Positions 26,751 through 35,026 of a stretch of DNA of 64,000 bases are shown one piece after another. Position numbers and translations under genes: made by a program. The notes below the pieces were generated by a model that was not told the origin of the DNA, did not search any database, and was given only the letters and a program-made list of their open reading frames with translations. Position 1 is the first letter of the stretch; the number at the start of each line of letters is the position of its first letter. The stretch spans positions 97,459 to 161,458 of the forward strand of contig JBCCTU010000010.1 in the NCBI GenBank assembly GCA_039198065.1. The letters run 5' to 3'. Origin of the DNA: CALHVX01 sp039198065 (GTDB lineage: Bacteria > Pseudomonadota > Gammaproteobacteria > Pseudomonadales > Azotimanducaceae).

Positions 26751-27248
26751 ATGAGCGAGCAAACTAACCAACCCGAGACCGCGCTACCCGACGACCGCCG
26801 CCTCCGCCTAGGCATTGCGGCAGCCTACGAGCAGGCGAAGAAGAGCTTTGACGAAGGTGGGGTGCCGGTGGGTGCGTCGCTGATGATTGGCGACGAGGTC
26901 GTTGCTGTCGGTCACAACCGTCGGGTGCAGCAGGGCAGCTCGATTCTGCATGGGGAAACCGACTGCATCGAACGCGCCGGTCACGAACACGACCTGTCTC
27001 AAGCGACGCTCTTCACCACCTTGTCTCCGTGCACCATGTGTGCCGGCGCGATTCGCCTGTTCCGCATTCCCGAGGTTGTGATCCTCGACTCCGTGAACAC
27101 GGCGGACTATGAGACGACTGAGGAGGAGATGAGTGCTCATGGGGTGCGCGTCCGGCGCGTGCCGCACGAGCCGTCGATCGAGTTGAATCGCCGCTTTCAA
27201 CAGGATCCTGTTACCCGACGGATTTGGCTCGGCGATGTTGGCATTTAA
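26751..27248 (+). CDS. Cytosine deaminase, yeast Fcy1-type
   Basis: 165 residues. A zinc-dependent CDA-fold deaminase: LHGETDCIE supplies the zinc His and catalytic Glu, TTLSPCTMCAGAI the two zinc Cys. The flanking sequence (GGVPVGASL, VGHNRRVQQGSS, ATLFTTLSPC, C-terminal WLGDVGI) tracks yeast cytosine deaminase Fcy1 much more than tRNA adenosine deaminase TadA or the large bacterial CodA. Expected reaction: cytosine to uracil plus ammonia in the cytoplasm. The convergent neighbour is upp, which takes uracil to UMP, so the two can form a salvage route. The upstream gap is 68 bp without a clear promoter. Confidence 0.88.
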   Translation: MSEQTNQPETALPDDRRLRLGIAAAYEQAKKSFDEGGVPVGASLMIGDEVVAVGHNRRVQQGSSILHGETDCIERAGHEHDLSQATLFTTLSPCTMCAGAIRLFRIPEVVILDSVNTADYETTEEEMSAHGVRVRRVPHEPSIELNRRFQQDPVTRRIWLGDVGI

Positions 27249-27279
27249 CCTAGGGCGTCTCGCTAGGTCCCAGCCGCCC

Positions 27280-27948
27280 TCAGCGGGTCCCGTAGAGGCG
27301 GTCTCCGGCATCGCCTAGGCCAGGCACGATGTAGCCCTGCTCATTCAGGTGGTCATCCAGGGCGGCGGTGACGACCGGCACGTCCGGATGCGCATCGGCT
27401 AAACGCTGCACACCCTCGGGTGCGGCGAGCACGCAGAGAAACCGAATGTCGATGGCGCCGGCTGTCTTGATCAGATCGATGGCCGCGGCGGCCGAGTTGC
27501 CGGTCGCCAGCATCGGATCGACCACGATGACGCGCCGTTGCTCCAATCGATCCGGCAGCTTGCAGTAATACTGTACCGGCTCCAGGGTCTCTTCGTTGCG
27601 GTACAGGCCGACGAAGCCGACGCGGGCAGCCGGTACGAGCTCCAGCATGCCGTCGAGCAAACCGTTCCCAGCCCGCAGGATCGATACCAGTGAAAGCTTC
27701 GGACCGTCGAGGGTCGGGGCCTGCATGGTGGTGAGCGGCGTTTCGATTTCGGTCGTCGTCAGCGGCAGGTCCCGGGTGACTTCGTAGGCCAGGAACTGAC
27801 TGAGCTCGCGCAGCAGCTGGCGAAAGGTACCGGTCGGTGTCATGCGGTCACGCAGCAGACTCAACTTGTGTTGGACCAGCGGGTGATCAACGAGGGTGAG
27901 GTCAGGCACGGGGCGGTCATCCGGTGGTAGCGGTCCATCATCCGGCAT
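27280..27948 (-). CDS. upp: Uracil phosphoribosyltransferase
   Basis: 222 residues from ATG 27948; a GTG at 27981 in frame is possible but lacks a ribosome site, whereas GGAG lies next to 27948. Family motifs: DHPLVQHKLSLLRD, SLVSILRAGNGLLDGMLE, VQYYCKLP, the PRPP loop VIVVDPMLATGNSAAAAID, CVLAAPEGVQRL and C-terminal LNEQGYIVPGLGDAGDRLYGT (quoted in part). Converts uracil and PRPP to UMP in the cytoplasm. It converges with the cytosine deaminase gene, 31 bp between stops. Confidence 0.96.
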   Translation of the reverse strand: MPDDGPLPPDDRPVPDLTLVDHPLVQHKLSLLRDRMTPTGTFRQLLRELSQFLAYEVTRDLPLTTTEIETPLTTMQAPTLDGPKLSLVSILRAGNGLLDGMLELVPAARVGFVGLYRNEETLEPVQYYCKLPDRLEQRRVIVVDPMLATGNSAAAAIDLIKTAGAIDIRFLCVLAAPEGVQRLADAHPDVPVVTAALDDHLNEQGYIVPGLGDAGDRLYGTR

Positions 27949-28101
27949 CTCCGATCCGCTCGCCAGTACGCTTCGAAGCACTCGAGGCGCAATTGAGGTG
28001 TTACCTAATCTTTGCGGAACTGTCTCTTACTTGACTGAAGTCGGAGTTTGGGCTCGCTAGAGTAGACCTTCAATTGAATGCCCGCGCCCGGAAGGATCCC
28101 G

Positions 28102-28446
28102 ATGCAACGCGCTACCGACCCTGGTCCCATCCACACGTTCCGAACGGAACGATTCTTCACCAGCGATGGCCTGTGGTACTTCGCCACCCGCGAGCAGGTG
28201 GATATGGGTCCATATCCCAGCCGGCTCGATGCGCGCCGGGCGACGGCCCGCTACATCGATACCCAGCAAACGCTGGCTCGACTCCGGCAGGGCAACGCCG
28301 TTCGGGAAACGGACGCCGACTTTGACCCCCGGGGTATTGCCGCCCGGGCCCGGGACCTTTCCGAGCTCGCAAGCCGCGAAGTCGGTCGCGTCCGGGGCGA
28401 CGACCGGCTTATGGACAAAGACTTCGGTGGCTCACTGGCTGACTGA
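28102..28446 (+). CDS. Small DUF6316-like protein
   Basis: 114 residues from ATG 28102, which has GGAAGGA 5 nt upstream; an ATG at 28078 is less well placed. The front carries FRTERFFTSDGLWYFATREQ followed by VDMGPYPSRLDARRATARYI, which matches my recollection of the DUF6316 domain of gammaproteobacteria (WYF, TRE, GPYPS). The rest is charged and helical with Arg-rich ends. Cytoplasmic, function unknown. A TTGACT lies ~70 bp upstream, but the matching -10 is poor. It converges with the bactofilin-like gene, 12 bp between stops. Confidence 0.75.
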   Translation: MQRATDPGPIHTFRTERFFTSDGLWYFATREQVDMGPYPSRLDARRATARYIDTQQTLARLRQGNAVRETDADFDPRGIAARARDLSELASREVGRVRGDDRLMDKDFGGSLAD

Positions 28447-28458
28447 TCGTCGCGTTGG

Positions 28459-30105
28459 TTAGGCGAACTCACGGCGGTCATCAAAGGCCCAGCGTCCGAG
28501 CATACCGAGACCGAGCAGCGTCGCGACCACATCGAGCGCGTCACCGAGGAACGGGATGGCGGTTACGAAAGCAACCAGGACCAGCCCGGTAAGCAACAAC
28601 AGCAGGCTGCTGCGGCCTGTGTTGCCGAGCACCAATCCTCCGATCCAGCGTGCCGTCACAATGCTGGCGACGTAGCCGAAGGCGACCCAGAGGGCGAACA
28701 GCGCGATTCCCAGCGGTGCTCCGATGAGCGTCAGCATAATGATGAGCGCTGCGATCGGTGCGCCGACGAGCACGGCCAGGCCTATTGCGAGTGTGATCAG
28801 TCCTTCGTTGCCCGATCCGGGTGTCAGTCGCTCAAGCGCCGGCACAACGCGAAACAGCAGCCAGCCGGTGAGCAGTGCGGCGAGCAGCTTGACGACCCCG
28901 AGCACAAGGCCGCCAGCTGCGGAGCTTGAGCGTTCATCATCCTCCGCGTCCGCACCAATGGCCGTCGTGCCGGCGATGCTGACGCGATCGATGCCACTGA
29001 CCGACTCCGGATCGGCGCGGACGTTGAGATCGCCGCCGATGAGTGTGCCGTCATTCAACGTAACCCGCTCTGCAGCCGCGTTCAGGTTGCCACCGATCTG
29101 GCCATTCACGGCGAGATGCTCCGTTGCGGAAAAGAGATCCCGTTCTATTCGCCCGTCCATTTCCACTCGCGCCGCCGCCAGCAACGCGTTGCCGTTGATC
29201 CGGCTAGCGTCATTGAGCGTCAGCGTCTCTCCGGCCCCCAGCCAGTTCCCTTGAACGGTTGCGCCGGTCAGGCTGGCACTGCTGCCGGCCTGGACCAGGC
29301 TGCCGCCGATCACACCCTCGATATCAATGTTGTCAGCGAAGGTGATGAGGCTGCCGTTGACCGTACCGCGAATCACCACGCGGTCGCCGATCGCTACCAG
29401 GTCGCCGGTCACCGTACCCTCGATGAGCACGGAATCGCTGATCAGTACCACCGTGTCCTCGATGACTTCGTCAGCGCCAACGACAATGCGATCGTCCGAG
29501 CGGCGAAAGTCCAAGGCATGGCTGTCGGGGCTGGGCAAGAGCAGCAGGGCACCCAGACTCATGGCAACGACAAGCGCCGTCGACTCGCTGGGTCGACGCA
29601 CGCGCCAGAGGATGGCCGCCACAACGAGGATCGCGACTGCGGTGATGACGTAAGGATGTTGAATCATGTCGATCATGCTCCACTCGGGAAGAAAGGCATC
29701 AAAGGCCGCGCCGAAGGCGAGTTCGGCGCCGTAACCGGCAGCGTCCGGGACCATCCAGCTCAACCACCCGGGCAGTCGCACTGCCGCGCCGATGCTGAGC
29801 ACGGCAGCATTGATCGGGGCAGCGGCAGCGACGAGCCAACCGATGGTGGTCAGCAGCGAACTGCGGTTGCCCTCCATCGCTGGCGTGGTGGTTTGTTGGG
29901 TAGCGAATTCACTCACCGCCAGCGCTGCGCTGAGGGCACGGTTCTCAGCGCTGAGCGCCGCGACGCGTCGTCGACAGGTCGCGCAGCGCTCGAGCGTCTG
30001 TTCGAATGCCGCGGCTTCCGTCGCGCTGAGCGCACCATCGGCGTAGGCGGCACACAGGGTCAGCGGTGGACACTCGTTGGAACACATCGGTTCTTGCTCT
30101 GTCAT
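28459..30105 (-). CDS. Anti-sigma zinc-finger / bactofilin-like membrane fusion protein
   Basis: 548 residues. Residues 1-50 are anti-sigma-like: CPPLTLCAAYADGALSATEA, then LERCATCRRRV. The CxxC is kept, but the His of the usual HxxxCxxC is Thr. Hydrophobic segments follow (~85-185). Residues ~205-380 are a polymer-forming (bactofilin-type) beta-helix of short repeats (ISDSVLIEGTVTGDLVAIG, VVIRGTVNGSLITFA). The C-terminus has about four helices (~390-530). The start overlaps the ECF sigma stop (ATGA), so the N-domain is probably that sigma factor's inhibitor, and the repeat domain on the far side of the membrane may sense envelope state. Confidence 0.85.
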   Translation of the reverse strand: MTEQEPMCSNECPPLTLCAAYADGALSATEAAAFEQTLERCATCRRRVAALSAENRALSAALAVSEFATQQTTTPAMEGNRSSLLTTIGWLVAAAAPINAAVLSIGAAVRLPGWLSWMVPDAAGYGAELAFGAAFDAFLPEWSMIDMIQHPYVITAVAILVVAAILWRVRRPSESTALVVAMSLGALLLLPSPDSHALDFRRSDDRIVVGADEVIEDTVVLISDSVLIEGTVTGDLVAIGDRVVIRGTVNGSLITFADNIDIEGVIGGSLVQAGSSASLTGATVQGNWLGAGETLTLNDASRINGNALLAAARVEMDGRIERDLFSATEHLAVNGQIGGNLNAAAERVTLNDGTLIGGDLNVRADPESVSGIDRVSIAGTTAIGADAEDDERSSSAAGGLVLGVVKLLAALLTGWLLFRVVPALERLTPGSGNEGLITLAIGLAVLVGAPIAALIIMLTLIGAPLGIALFALWVAFGYVASIVTARWIGGLVLGNTGRSSLLLLLTGLVLVAFVTAIPFLGDALDVVATLLGLGMLGRWAFDDRREFA

Positions 30106-30620
30106 GCAATTGCCTCCTGCGATTCTAGGGCCGAGCGCAGTCGCTGCTTGGCGCGTAGCAGCAGCACGCCAACGTGGTTGCGCGTTGTCTCAAGGGTTTC
30201 GGCGATGTCGTCGTAGCTCGCGTCGCCGTAGTACGCGAGCACGAGGCTGAGACGGTAGGGATCCGGCAACGACCGGAGCGCTTGTTCCACGGCCGTCGCG
30301 GTATGCGCGCTGATCAGTCGTCCCACCGGGCTCTCAGCGGGATCTTCGAGGTCGTCGGCGTCGGTTGCTTCGCTCAGGATCCTGGCCCAGCGCTGCCGAT
30401 CACGCAGCCGATCCACACAGTGATTGCGGGCGATGGTGTTAATCCAGGGGGTAAAGTCATCACCCCGTCGGAACTTCGCAAACGCCTTGAGTCCCCGGGC
30501 GAAGACTTCCTGGGCCGCGTCGTCGGCGTCCTGCTCTGTTCCGAGCAGGTAGGCGCACAGACCGCGGACGCGGCGGTAGTGCTCTCGATAGTGGGCGTCG
30601 TAGCGAACGCGGTTGAACAC
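30102..30620 (-). CDS. ECF-family RNA polymerase sigma factor
   Basis: 172 residues from a GTG start. Region 2 is YREHYRRVRGLCAYLLG then DADDAAQEVFARGLKAFAKF and FTPWINTIARNHCVDRLRDR. Region 4 is LRSLPDPYRLSLVLAYYGD and SYDDIAETLETTRNHVGVLLLRAKQRLR (given in part), the helix-turn-helix reading the -35 element. The 4-bp overlap with an anti-sigma-type gene gives the standard sigma/anti-sigma pair, probably autoregulated and released by an envelope signal. The target genes are not visible. Confidence 0.95.
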   Translation of the reverse strand: MFNRVRYDAHYREHYRRVRGLCAYLLGTEQDADDAAQEVFARGLKAFAKFRRGDDFTPWINTIARNHCVDRLRDRQRWARILSEATDADDLEDPAESPVGRLISAHTATAVEQALRSLPDPYRLSLVLAYYGDASYDDIAETLETTRNHVGVLLLRAKQRLRSALESQEAIA

Positions 30621-30674
30621 GGCGGTCCTCGGGACCTGGACGGTTATTCAACGGTACGAGCGGGACGGGTATTT

Positions 30675-30703
30675 ATTACAGCCGCGGTAGCGATTGGCCT
30701 GAA
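30675..30703 (-). promoter_or_regulatory. Candidate promoter of the sigma-factor operon
   Basis: On the minus strand TTCAGG (30703-30698) and TGTAAT (30680-30675) are 17 bp apart, the second matching five of six -10 bases. It overlaps the AT-rich palindrome GAATTAATTC. The site lies ~55 bp before the GTG start. A sigma-70 reading is tentative, since an ECF promoter might be expected. Confidence 0.3.
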
Positions 30704-30770
30704 TTAATTCGGGTAAGGGACGCCGGGCCGATGTTTCCCGCCCTGGCTGGCCCCATTCGCCGGGGCGGCC

Positions 30771-31763
30771 TCAGGACGCGAGGGCGCTGGGGGTCTCGGG
30801 TCGCAGGGCCCCGCGACCCGTGTTTTGCTCCAGGAACTCAATCAGTGCTTCGGTACTGTCGCCGCCCCGGGTTCCCGGCAGCAGGTGCTCCGGTCGTCGG
30901 CGTCGATCGAACCAGAGGCCACCGGCCGGTGCGTCCGGACGCTTATCGGCGAGCCAGAGGGCCGTGTCCGCACCGGCCTCGACCGGGCGCAGGATCGGCC
31001 CGAACACACGGTTGAAGTCTGGCATTGCGGTCTCCACTCCCGGGGTCGCCACCCACCCGGGATGCAGCACGTAGCTCTTGAACGGATGGCTCGCGCTCGT
31101 TTGCCAGTACCGATTCAGGACGACCTGGGCGCGCTTTTGAAACGCATAGGCCAGCGTTCCGTCATAGCGTCGATCCGGTTTGGGGATCAGCGAGCGGATC
31201 GACAGCGGTACGTTGTACATGCCGCCCGAGCTCATGTTGAGGACGACGGTCTTTTCGCCAATCAGGCCGCGAGCCAGCGCCGCCTCCGTCAACGCGTAAT
31301 GGCCCAGAAGGTTGGTGCTGAGTGCCAGATCGCGGCCCTCGCTTGTCACCTGTGCCTCGTTCAGCATCAGCCCGACGTTGTTTAAGAGCACGTCCAGGGG
31401 GCGGTCGTCGCGCAGGCCGAGTCCCGCGTGGGTTGCGAGGGCGTCGACGGCGCTGAGCAGCGACAGGTCTGTGGCTACCGGATGCACCTGCCCCGCCGCT
31501 GCGTCGACCTCGTTGGCGAGCACTGCCAGCCGATCGCTGCTACGGGCAACAGCAAACACCTCGGCACCGCGCAGCGCCGCCTGCCGCGCGATCTCCCGGC
31601 CAATGCCCGCCGAAGCGCCGGTGACCAACCAACGTTGGCCCGTGAACTTACCGATGTGTGCGAAGAACGGCTTGCGCAGCTGGTAGCCGATGGTCGAAAA
31701 ACTTGGAACGAAGCCGGTGAAGAACACGGCACCGCGGATGACATTCTGAAACGCCTGGTTCAT
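30771..31763 (-). CDS. Short-chain dehydrogenase/reductase (DHRS12-like)
   Basis: 330 residues from ATG 31763. A ~50-residue lead-in precedes the NAD(P)-binding motif TGASAGIGREIARQAALRG. NNVG, the catalytic Ser in LNMSSGGMYNV, and YAFQKRAQVV (Y-x3-K) complete the classical SDR active site. The sequence after it (PFKSYVLHPGWVATPGVETA) and the long N- and C-terminal arms resemble the DHRS12-type subgroup. Reaction: NAD(P)-linked oxidoreduction of an unknown, possibly lipophilic, substrate. Monocistronic; upstream repeats at 31831-31867 may be regulatory. Confidence 0.87.
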   Translation of the reverse strand: MNQAFQNVIRGAVFFTGFVPSFSTIGYQLRKPFFAHIGKFTGQRWLVTGASAGIGREIARQAALRGAEVFAVARSSDRLAVLANEVDAAAGQVHPVATDLSLLSAVDALATHAGLGLRDDRPLDVLLNNVGLMLNEAQVTSEGRDLALSTNLLGHYALTEAALARGLIGEKTVVLNMSSGGMYNVPLSIRSLIPKPDRRYDGTLAYAFQKRAQVVLNRYWQTSASHPFKSYVLHPGWVATPGVETAMPDFNRVFGPILRPVEAGADTALWLADKRPDAPAGGLWFDRRRRPEHLLPGTRGGDSTEALIEFLEQNTGRGALRPETPSALAS

Positions 31764-31830
31764 AGCAGCGGTGTGCACGCGCTCGTGTGATGGTGGGTCA
31801 AGCACCGTCGCCGCGCGACGGTGAAGCGAT

Positions 31831-31867
31831 TGTGACGTTTTTGACAGCTGTAATATCTGTGACGTTT
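31831..31867. promoter_or_regulatory. Direct repeats TGTGACGTTT upstream of the SDR gene
   Basis: TGTGACGTTT at 31831-31840 and 31858-31867, 27 bp apart. The first copy extends to TGTGA-N6-TGACA, one base from the CRP/Vfr half-site pair TGTGA-N6-TCACA. The pair lies ~70-105 bp upstream of the SDR start. Possible CRP-like control; not proven. Confidence 0.4.
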
Positions 31868-31951
31868 GCAGATCGCCTCTTTACCCGCCTTCCCGCGCCG
31901 TTCCCTTACCTTGCCCCTACCTTTCCAATGCCTTTCCCAGGAGCACGACGG

Positions 31952-33334
31952 TCAGCCGGCGGACGACAACTGCAGGTCCTGAGTGTCTTTCGTCGCGATG
32001 GTCCTCCCGAGCCAGCGGCCGGTGAGAACGCCGGCAGTCATGGCACCGTTGACGTTCAACGCCGTTCTCGCCATGTCGATCAACGGCTCGATGGAGATCA
32101 GTACCGCCGCAACGGTCACGGGAAAACCCATGGCTGGCAGTACGACCAAGGCGGCAAAGGTTGCTCCGCCTCCAACACCGGCAATGCCGAAGGAGCTGAT
32201 GGCGACAACCAGCGCGAGCTGCGCCATGAATGCCGGTGCCAGCGGATCAATGCCCAGCGACGGCGCGATCATGACTGCAAGCATGGCGGGATAGATTCCG
32301 GCGCAGCCGTTCTGGCCGATGGTGGCGCCAAAGGTCGCCGAGAGATTGGCAACCGGTGAGGGTACACCCAGTTTTTCAACCTGCGTGTCGACGTTGAGCG
32401 GGATGGTGGCGGCGGAGCTGCGGGAGGTGAACGCAAAGGTCAGTACGGGCCAGACGTTGCGTGCGTAGTCCCGCAGGTTCACCCCACCAAGCGTTGCCAG
32501 CAGCAGTGCGTGCACCACGAACATCAGCGCAATGGCGACGTAGGAGGCGACAACAAAGGCGAGCAGGTTGAGGATGTCGTTGGCGTTAGAACCTGCAACG
32601 ACCTTAGTGATCAGCGCGAGAATGCCCCAGGGCGTTAGCGCCATAACCATGTGCACGAGCTTCATGATGATCAGGCGGATCGTTTCCGTGAACTCGACGA
32701 TCGGCGTTGCCCGTTCCGGTTGATCCCGCATGACACCCAGCGCTGCGAGACCGAACAGAACACCGAAGATGACGACGGCGATAATCGATGTATCCCGGGT
32801 GCCGGCCAGATCCGCAAAGATGTTCTTGGGAACAAAGCGTACAAGCATGTCGGCAAAGCCGAGCCCCGCGATGCCTTCGTACCGTTGTTCGAGAACGCCG
32901 GCGCGCTCGATTTCCCGCGCCCCTTGGGTGATGGCGTCGGCGCTCAAGCCGAAGGCGCTGGTAACGAAGATGCCAATAAGCGCTGCAATGATTGTCGTGC
33001 CGACTAAAATGCCGATCACCGAACCGGCAATGCGCCCAACGGCGGCGACCTCGCGCATTTTGATGACGGCCGCGATCATCATGACCAGCACCAGCGGCAT
33101 AACAATCATGCGCAGCAGGTTCACGTAACTGGTCGCGATGACGTTGGTCCACTCAAGGGTACCGGCGATCGCGGCGGTACCGGTGCCGTAGACTAACTGC
33201 AGCCCGAGCCCGAAGAGCACACCGGCGACGAGACCTGCGAGAATGCGTCGGGACAGGGATGGTTCTCGCTCCGCGTGCAGGTACAGCGCGGCACACAGTG
33301 CGGCGAACAGGAATAAGTTTATAGCTACAGCCAT
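31952..33334 (-). CDS. Dicarboxylate/amino acid:cation symporter, cystine (TcyP/YdjN)-like
   Basis: 460 residues with a polytopic membrane protein profile. DAACS-family features: MIVMPLVLVMMIAAV, the re-entrant serine-rich loop FTSRSSAATIPLNVDTQ, and SATFGATIGQNGCAGIYPAM. The last two match the L-cystine transporter TcyP/YdjN subgroup better than GltP or DctA. It is expected to take up cystine or a related amino acid using a Na+ or H+ gradient in the inner membrane. An FtrA/GlxA-type AraC regulator gene lies 75 bp upstream in the same direction and may control it. Confidence 0.88.
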   Translation of the reverse strand: MAVAINLFLFAALCAALYLHAEREPSLSRRILAGLVAGVLFGLGLQLVYGTGTAAIAGTLEWTNVIATSYVNLLRMIVMPLVLVMMIAAVIKMREVAAVGRIAGSVIGILVGTTIIAALIGIFVTSAFGLSADAITQGAREIERAGVLEQRYEGIAGLGFADMLVRFVPKNIFADLAGTRDTSIIAVVIFGVLFGLAALGVMRDQPERATPIVEFTETIRLIIMKLVHMVMALTPWGILALITKVVAGSNANDILNLLAFVVASYVAIALMFVVHALLLATLGGVNLRDYARNVWPVLTFAFTSRSSAATIPLNVDTQVEKLGVPSPVANLSATFGATIGQNGCAGIYPAMLAVMIAPSLGIDPLAPAFMAQLALVVAISSFGIAGVGGGATFAALVVLPAMGFPVTVAAVLISIEPLIDMARTALNVNGAMTAGVLTGRWLGRTIATKDTQDLQLSSAG

Positions 33335-33409
33335 GGTCGAAGCGCCTCTCTCTTGCCCGGCAAAGTACCACCGCCCTTCGACCGGGGCGACTGTTGTCGG
33401 TTCAAACCC

Positions 33410-34459
33410 CTAGGCGGTTTGCCGTTCATGAACGTCCTGCGATGCGTGGCGAAACCGCGCGCGGTATTGCCCGGGACTCACTTTTAGCCGCTGACGAAAG
33501 TGGTAGTGCAGACTCTCCACGCTGCCGAAGCCGACCTGAGCAGCAATGGAGAGGAGCGGTGCGTCGGTCTTTTCCAGGTGCTCCCGAGCGACGCGCAGGC
33601 GCTCCGCTGTGAGCCAGCGCCGAACACTGGTTCCGGTCATCGCAGTGAAGCGGCGCTGCAGGGTTCGTGGGGTCATCCCGGCGTAGGCGGCCACCGACTC
33701 GACGCTGTGCGGTTCCTGCACCGTGCGGCGTAGATAATCCAGCAGCGGCGCCAACCGATCGGCTTCGTAGCGCGTTGGAACGGGTGCGGTCACGAATTGT
33801 TGCTGTTCGCCTTGGCGATGGGTCGGCACCACGAGGCGACGCGCGACGGTGTTCGCGGTCTCGGCTCCGTAGTCCGAGCGAACCAGGTGTAGCAGGGTGT
33901 CGATCCCTGCAGCACTCCCGGCGGACGTGCACAGCCGGTCTTCCTCGACGTACAGCCGATCGGGCTGGAGGTCGACCGCCGGAAATCGTGTCCTGAAGTC
34001 CGCCGCGTAACGCCAGTGGGTAGTGGCGCACTTGCCGTCCAGCAGCCCGCTTGCTGCCAGCACGTAGGCACCGGAACAAATCGTGATGATGCGGGCACCC
34101 TCGTCGTAGGCTTTGCGGAGTTGGGAGATCAGCGACCTAGGGACGGGCGCATCGATCCCCCGCCAACCCGGGATCAGGATGGTGCCGGCGTGGGTTAACT
34201 CCGAACGCTTTGCGCTGCAGCTGACTTCCAGGCCACCGGCGGCATGGATGGACCCCGCTTCAACAGGCACGGCGCTGAAGGAGTACCAGCTCGTATCCAG
34301 TTCTGGCCGTGGTAGCGCGAAGAACTCGACGCAGATCCCGAATTCGAAGGTACACAGGCCGTCGTACACGAGGGCGGCGACACGTCGTGGGTCGCGGGTC
34401 TTGTTTCGCGCCGCGTGACGGGACTGAGCTCTGGTTCCCGACTTTGTCCGATTGGGCAT
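33410..34459 (-). CDS. GlxA/FtrA-type AraC-family transcriptional regulator
   Basis: 349 residues. A DJ-1/PfpI-like (class I glutamine-amidotransferase-like) sensor domain fills ~27-205: ALVYDGLCTFEFGICVEFF, LIPGWRG, ITICSGAYVLAASGLLDGK (nucleophile-elbow Cys kept in CSGA), ATTHWRYA. The AraC-type helix-turn-helix pair is at ~240-335 (ESVAAYAGMTPRTLQRRF, AAQVGFGSVESLHYHF, SPGQYRARF). FtrA-type regulators respond to small metabolites. It sits upstream of the cystine-type symporter and is divergent from the NTF2-like/hydrolase genes, either of which could be its target. Confidence 0.92.
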   Translation of the reverse strand: MPNRTKSGTRAQSRHAARNKTRDPRRVAALVYDGLCTFEFGICVEFFALPRPELDTSWYSFSAVPVEAGSIHAAGGLEVSCSAKRSELTHAGTILIPGWRGIDAPVPRSLISQLRKAYDEGARIITICSGAYVLAASGLLDGKCATTHWRYAADFRTRFPAVDLQPDRLYVEEDRLCTSAGSAAGIDTLLHLVRSDYGAETANTVARRLVVPTHRQGEQQQFVTAPVPTRYEADRLAPLLDYLRRTVQEPHSVESVAAYAGMTPRTLQRRFTAMTGTSVRRWLTAERLRVAREHLEKTDAPLLSIAAQVGFGSVESLHYHFRQRLKVSPGQYRARFRHASQDVHERQTA

Positions 34460-34496
34460 GCGTCCTGTCCCTTTTTCCTATGGCGGAAAATTAACT

Positions 34497-34512
34497 TCAT
34501 TTAAGAAAATGA
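34497..34512. promoter_or_regulatory. AT-rich inverted repeat in the regulator/NTF2 divergent region
   Basis: TCATTT-AAGA-AAATGA, perfect 6-bp arms with a 4-nt spacer, 38 bp before the regulator's ATG on the minus strand. Its placement fits an operator for the FtrA-type regulator or its divergent neighbour; the evidence is symmetry only. Confidence 0.35.
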
Positions 34513-34601
34513 CATAGCCGATTTGGCCACGGTACGGGCTTCGTCGGCACGACTGAACACACGCCAGCCTCTGGCCTGGCGCAACTCAAAAGGAAAAAAC
34601 T

Positions 34602-35003
34602 ATGACTGCGATGGCTAAAGAACAGACACTGCTCGACGCCGTGCGCGTGTACTTTGATGCGATCTACGAGTGCAACGTCGACAAGCTGGATCAGGTGTTT
34701 CACCCGGCCGCGTCGCTGTTCGATGCCGATCAAGGGGAGGTCTTCGTTGACCCCTTGGCCAGCTTCCGGGCAGACGTTGCTGCACGCCCGTCGCCAGCGG
34801 GGCAACGGCAGAAGCGCTTCGACGAGATCATTGCCATCGACTGGCTTTCGGAGCTGAGCGCGGTGGTGAAGCTGCGCTTGCGTTCGATGGACAGCGTGTT
34901 TGTTGATCACCTGTCTTTTGTGCGCGGCGCCGATGGCTTTCGCATTGTCGCCAAGGTCTGGCATCTTGAGTCCACCTGCCCGGCCGAACGGCTGCCGGAC
35001 TGA
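34602..35003 (+). CDS. NTF2-like (putative lumazine-binding) protein
   Basis: 133 residues; AAGGA lies upstream of ATG 34602. The NTF2-like cone fold is suggested by VRVYFDAIYECNVDKLDQVFHPAA at the front (quoted in part), a central FRADVAARPSP, then strands ending FVDHLSFVRGADGFRIVAKVWH. The closest group I recognise is the putative lumazine-binding family. These small proteins bind or convert small hydrophobic molecules. No catalytic residue can be named. The downstream epoxide-hydrolase-like gene follows after 23 bp, so the two are probably one transcript. Confidence 0.78.
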   Translation: MTAMAKEQTLLDAVRVYFDAIYECNVDKLDQVFHPAASLFDADQGEVFVDPLASFRADVAARPSPAGQRQKRFDEIIAIDWLSELSAVVKLRLRSMDSVFVDHLSFVRGADGFRIVAKVWHLESTCPAERLPD

Positions 35004-35026
35004 ATCGATACGAACGAGCGAGAGGC

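Noticed and set aside
29116..30216. 366-codon plus-strand frame opposite the anti-sigma/bactofilin gene
   Set aside because: Low-complexity Arg/Gly/Asp-rich translation with no motif; the opposite strand has clear repeats and a coupled sigma factor.
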